Shown here: positions 7,616 to 8,966 of the stretch, one piece after another | Position numbering within the stretch: the stretch's first letter is position 1 | How the letters are laid out: every line of letters starts with the position of its first letter | From: Bacteroidales bacterium | Lineage (GTDB): Bacteria > Bacteroidota > Bacteroidia > Bacteroidales > Bacteroidaceae | NCBI GenBank assembly: GCA_004557035.1 | Contig: SFFB01000049.1 | Coordinates: 1 to 8,966 of the forward strand | DNA: 8,966 nt | Reading direction: 5' to 3' | Notes under the pieces: model-generated | What the model was told of the DNA's origin: nothing | Databases searched by the model: none | The model's input: only the letters and a program-made list of their open reading frames with translations | Translations under genes and position numbers: made by a program

Positions 7616-7647
7616 TCGGAGGGCTCAGAGTTCTCGGAGCCCTCCGA
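7616..7647. terminator. Hairpin after the pseudokinase gene, probable convergent terminator
   Basis: TCGGAGGGCTC (7616-7626) pairs perfectly with GAGCCCTCCGA (7637-7647): 11 bp, GC-rich, 10-nt loop, starting 2 nt after the pseudokinase TAA. In the opposite direction it begins 3 nt beyond the ancestral stop (7650-7652) of the four-helix-bundle gene. Its position against that stop suggests that the present stop at 7625, inside the hairpin, is an artefact of a frameshift. No U tract follows. Confidence 0.68.
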
Positions 7648-8140
7648 ACTTAGTAGCCTCTGTGGGCGCGCCTTGCGCGATACATCGCCTCCCTAATACC
7701 CCCTCTTCCAAAAATCTCTTTCTTTGATGGGCCAAGAGACGCTCCAACATGTAGTCCGCCTGATGAATCAAGACGATGGCTATGTTTGCTGTTGTCTCTG
7801 GACTGCGCTTCGTGATTGCCCCCACATAACTTCCCGGATCGTTGTGGGTCCGGCAGTATTGTCTGGTTTGAAGTGTGCGCCTGTCATCTTTGGGCCTTTG
7901 CTGTAAGCCGTGCTGGCGGAGATAGTCCTCATAGTCGAGAAGCAGTTCTTGCAAACTTGCCTTTGCCACATTGGTGAGTTTAATCTCTGTTTCTTTTGAT
8001 GTTGTTGCGGCAGCACTTCCTTCGGCTATATTCTGTCGGCCGCTTCGTGCGGTTTGCACCATTTGATCTATTGTGCGATCACCCGCAATGAAAACGTTGT
8101 TTGCAAAATAGCGAGTGATGTCATAGATTATCGTTGTCAC
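7625..8140 (-). CDS. Four-helix-bundle (23S rRNA intervening-sequence-protein-like) protein, damaged at both ends
   Basis: The core DRTIDQMVQTARSGRQNIAEG, followed by SAAATTSKETEIKLTNVAKA and SLQELLLDYEDYLRQ, is typical of the S23/IVP-type four-helix-bundle family common in Bacteroidales; its molecular role is unknown. The open frame has 171 codons, but both ends look altered. At the front the only start is GTG at 8138-8140, yet the ten codons before it still encode family-like sequence (LHYRKLRVFQ, 8141-8170) and are cut off by TAG at 8171-8173. At the back, after FLEEG (residue 147) the frame turns into unrelated sequence ending at 7625. Adding one base to the CCCCC run at 7699-7703 restores GIREAMYRARRAHRGY and a TAA at 7650-7652, just before the hairpin. 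So this is either a recent pseudogene, a functional gene with an unusual start, or a sequence with base-call errors. The core domain assignment is firm. Confidence 0.72.
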   Translation of the reverse strand: MTTIIYDITRYFANNVFIAGDRTIDQMVQTARSGRQNIAEGSAAATTSKETEIKLTNVAKASLQELLLDYEDYLRQHGLQQRPKDDRRTLQTRQYCRTHNDPGSYVGAITKRSPETTANIAIVLIHQADYMLERLLAHQRKRFLEEGVLGRRCIAQGAPTEATKFGGLREL

Positions 8141-8292
8141 TTGGAATACCCGAAGTTTGCGGTAATGTAACTATTCAATTTAGGCCGTCCTGTAATTGAT
8201 TAAAAAATCCCGAGGTTTCAGTGTTATCCTACGACTGTCAATGAGTATCGGCTTTACAATAAAGCCATTACAAAATGCTTTATAAAACGATG

Positions 8293-8300
8293 CAAAGGTA
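8293..8300 (-). promoter_or_regulatory. Putative -7 element for the four-helix-bundle gene
   Basis: TACCTTTG on the minus strand matches TAnnTTTG exactly. No convincing TTTG is seen 19-21 nt upstream (nearest is TTTC at 8318-8321, 17-nt spacer). The leader to the GTG would be about 145 nt, long enough that the original start probably lay upstream of 8140. Confidence 0.4.
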
Positions 8301-8419
8301 ATAAAATTATTTAAAAAGAAATAAGATTTGATACGTTAACGTTTTGTTTTATATACACAAGACCCAACGAATGTCTTAATCATATTGAAGAATGTTGTAA
8401 TAAATTGGTTTTAAAGTAG

Positions 8420-8429
8420 TGTACGTACA
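8420..8429. promoter_or_regulatory. Perfect palindrome TGTACGTACA, possible operator
   Basis: A 10-bp perfect palindrome centred 31 nt upstream of the -33 element of the ATPase promoter. A second palindrome, ACGTTAACGT, is at 8333-8342. Placement would suit an activator or repressor dimer, but no cognate regulator is visible and 10-bp palindromes can occur by chance. Confidence 0.3.
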
Positions 8430-8455
8430 AAGTTATAAAAAGTTACGCAAAAACA

Positions 8456-8487
8456 TTTGGCAGTTATCAATATTTGCACTACATTTG
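8456..8487 (+). promoter_or_regulatory. Strong Bacteroidetes-type promoter of the AAA+ ATPase gene
   Basis: TTTG at 8456-8459, a 20-nt spacer and TACATTTG at 8480-8487 match the Bacteroidetes primary-sigma consensus at every defined position. Transcription should begin near 8493-8496, that is, immediately before the left arm of the inverted repeat at 8498. Confidence 0.75.
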
Positions 8488-8497
8488 CAGCAGATAA

Positions 8498-8591
8498 TCA
8501 TAATTCTATCACAAAACAAAAATTATTGTAGCAAAAAAATGAACAGAATGACAAAGAATTTAGTTGCTTTTTTAACGTGATAGAATTATGA
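8498..8591 (+). promoter_or_regulatory. 5'-leader inverted repeat sequestering the start codon
   Basis: TCATAATTCTATCAC (8498-8512) and GTGATAGAATTATGA (8577-8591) are a perfect 15-bp inverted repeat separated by 64 nt. The left arm falls within the first few nucleotides of the predicted mRNA. The right arm contains the ATG at 8588-8590. In RNA the arms would form a long-range stem hiding the start codon. A 13-codon frame in the loop ends inside the right arm, so a ribosome finishing there could open the stem. An alternative reading is a small invertible or mobile DNA segment. The repeat is seen directly; the function is inferred. Confidence 0.6.
8539..8580 (+). CDS. Possible 13-residue leader peptide
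   Basis: The frame ATG (8539) to TGA (8578-8580) encodes MNRMTKNLVAFLT. It sits within the loop of the 8498-8591 repeat and stops 7 nt before the downstream ATG. Seven A residues precede its ATG, a favourable start context in Bacteroidetes. It has no run of one amino acid of the kind that marks amino-acid attenuators. Such a short frame can arise by chance; its position relative to the stem is what makes it notable. Confidence 0.35.
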   Translation: MNRMTKNLVAFLT

Positions 8592-8689
8592 CTAATATGC
8601 AGAACAACACTGACGAGAATTTTAACGAGGATTTCGAACGACTCCTGAAGCAGTTCGTGAGCGAAAAATCTCGACGACATGCAGACTGA
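8588..8689 (+). CDS. Short frame, probable true N-terminus of the AAA+ ATPase, out of frame
   Basis: From the ATG at 8588 the frame reads MTNMQNNTDENFNEDFERLL, then KQFVSEK, then hits TGA at 8687-8689. Removing one A from the AAAAA run at 8664-8668 gives SENLDDMQTEDDED and joins smoothly to the long frame that continues to the window edge. The composition (Asn/Asp/Glu rich, then a short amphipathic FERLLKQFV helix) suits an acidic N-terminal extension. The promoter and leader structure point to this ATG. Explanations are a base-call error, a real inactivating insertion, or a programmed +1 shift; five A residues is short for slippage. Alternatively translation starts at the internal ATG at 8679. 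Confidence 0.55.
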   Translation: MTNMQNNTDENFNEDFERLLKQFVSEKSRRHAD

Positions 8690-8966
8690 GGACGATGAGG
8701 ATCCATTTCTGGAAGATGAAGATGAGGATGTAGATGAAGATGTAGATGAATACGAAGCCGAGGACAACACTCCGACAGAGAAGGCTGACGACATCTGCAC
8801 CGACAGTCCGCTACCTGGCGACGTCATAGAGCAGAACCAGAACGTAAGAGTAAAGGTGGAGATACTGCGCCCCATAGACAATCCGCAGGAGGAGCTGCAG
8901 AAGCTGGTGGGCTGCGGCAACATCAAGAAGCGCATGGACGAACTGGTGGCGCTGACCGCCTACAAC
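8679..8966 (+). CDS. AAA+ ATPase, CbxX/SpoVK-like, N-terminal part (runs off the window)
   Basis: The frame is open from the ATG at 8679 to the edge (96 codons) and probably begins further upstream at 8588 through a frameshift. Residues 1-30 are extremely acidic (FLEDEDEDVDEDVDEYEAED), residues 31-68 a linker, and residues 71-96 read EELQKLVGCGNIKKRMDEL then VALTAYN. That last block resembles the helix preceding the Walker A motif in CbxX/CfqX/SpoVK-type AAA+ ATPases (L-x-x-LVG-x-x-x-VKxx...L). Walker A and B would lie past the edge, so the ATPase activity is inferred from family only. Such proteins form hexameric rings that remodel partner proteins; the acidic tail could recruit a basic partner. 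Together with the membrane pseudokinase on the same strand it may serve one signalling or quality-control function, but each gene has its own promoter. Confidence 0.68.
   Translation, partial: MQTEDDEDPFLEDEDEDVDEDVDEYEAEDNTPTEKADDICTDSPLPGDVIEQNQNVRVKVEILRPIDNPQEELQKLVGCGNIKKRMDELVALTAYN
8727..8750 (+). repeat. Two 12-bp tandem copies in the acidic tract
   Basis: GATGTAGATGAA occurs at 8727-8738 and again at 8739-8750, encoding DVDE twice within the acidic N-terminal region of the AAA+ protein. Copy number of such an in-frame unit could vary between strains and alter the length of the acidic stretch. Confidence 0.85.

Larger units (their letters stand above)
8141..8587. other. AT-rich intergenic regulatory region
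   Basis: 447 nt between the four-helix-bundle gene (leftward) and the AAA+ ATPase gene (rightward). It contains a minus-strand -7 element (8293-8300), a small hairpin GGCTTTA-CAA-TAAAGCC (8250-8266), two 10-bp palindromes (8333-8342 and 8420-8429), a strong plus-strand promoter (8456-8487) and the structured ATPase leader (8498-8591). Apart from the ten family-like codons at 8141-8170 and a 13-codon leader frame, I see no coding sequence. Confidence 0.7.

Noticed and set aside
8664..8668. Programmed transcriptional slippage at the A5 run
   Set aside because: Five A residues is shorter than runs known to support efficient slippage, so it is kept only as a remote alternative to error or mutation.
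8498..8935. Minus-strand Ser/Thr/Phe-rich frame of 145 codons
   Set aside because: It is the antisense of the acidic tract (GAT/GAA codons become Ser/Phe codons) and of the leader; the plus strand has the promoter and AAA-type sequence.
1..8966. CRISPR array, tRNA or rRNA genes
   Set aside because: No regularly spaced repeats and no tRNA-like cloverleaf or rRNA-like stretch were seen; the four-helix-bundle family is named after an rRNA insert but no rRNA flanks it here.

Overview
The window looks like a chromosomal segment from a Bacteroidales bacterium, most likely a Prevotella-like genus. Three things point there. Several start regions carry the Bacteroidetes promoter form (TTTG-like -33, about 19-20 nt spacer, TAnnTTTG -7) and lack a Shine-Dalgarno. 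A giant secreted adhesin has gingipain-like domains and a C-terminal tail like those used by type IX secretion. The insertion-sequence remnant belongs to an ISL3-type lineage familiar from this group.

Layout. 1-155 (minus): the signal-peptide end of an unrecognised exported protein, with its own promoter. 350-1477: a decayed ISL3-family element with no recognisable left end, whose transposase has an in-frame stop and a frameshift. Its right end abuts the C-terminal half of a DUF805 membrane protein (about 1471-1806, plus). A 14-bp hairpin at 1698-1740 separates that fragment from the convergent adhesin gene. 1760-6202 (minus): a 1480-residue secreted multidomain protein with a propeller-like N-terminus, Fn3 units, three cleaved-adhesin/choice-of-anchor-J domains, a CARDB-like unit and a sorting tail. 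6203-6519: divergent promoter region. 6520-7614 (plus): a single-pass membrane protein with a Ser/Thr-kinase-like domain whose catalytic loop reads HRN instead of HRD, so a predicted pseudokinase. 7616-7647: convergent hairpin. 7625-8140 (minus): a four-helix-bundle (23S rRNA intervening-sequence-protein-like) gene with a damaged start and a shifted C-terminus. 8141-8587: AT-rich regulatory region. 8588-8966 (plus): the beginning of an AAA+ ATPase (CbxX/SpoVK-like), which needs one frameshift to join its first 25 or so codons to the rest.

Two items are the best candidates for new biology. One is the transmembrane pseudokinase, encoded close to the AAA+ ATPase. The other is the ATPase leader: a strong promoter, a perfect 15-bp inverted repeat that pairs the predicted 5' end of the mRNA with the start codon, and a 13-codon reading frame in the loop whose stop codon lies in the repeat. 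This looks like a translation-controlled start-codon switch. Against over-reading, four genes show frame lesions, two of them in homopolymers, so sequencing or assembly error must be excluded first.
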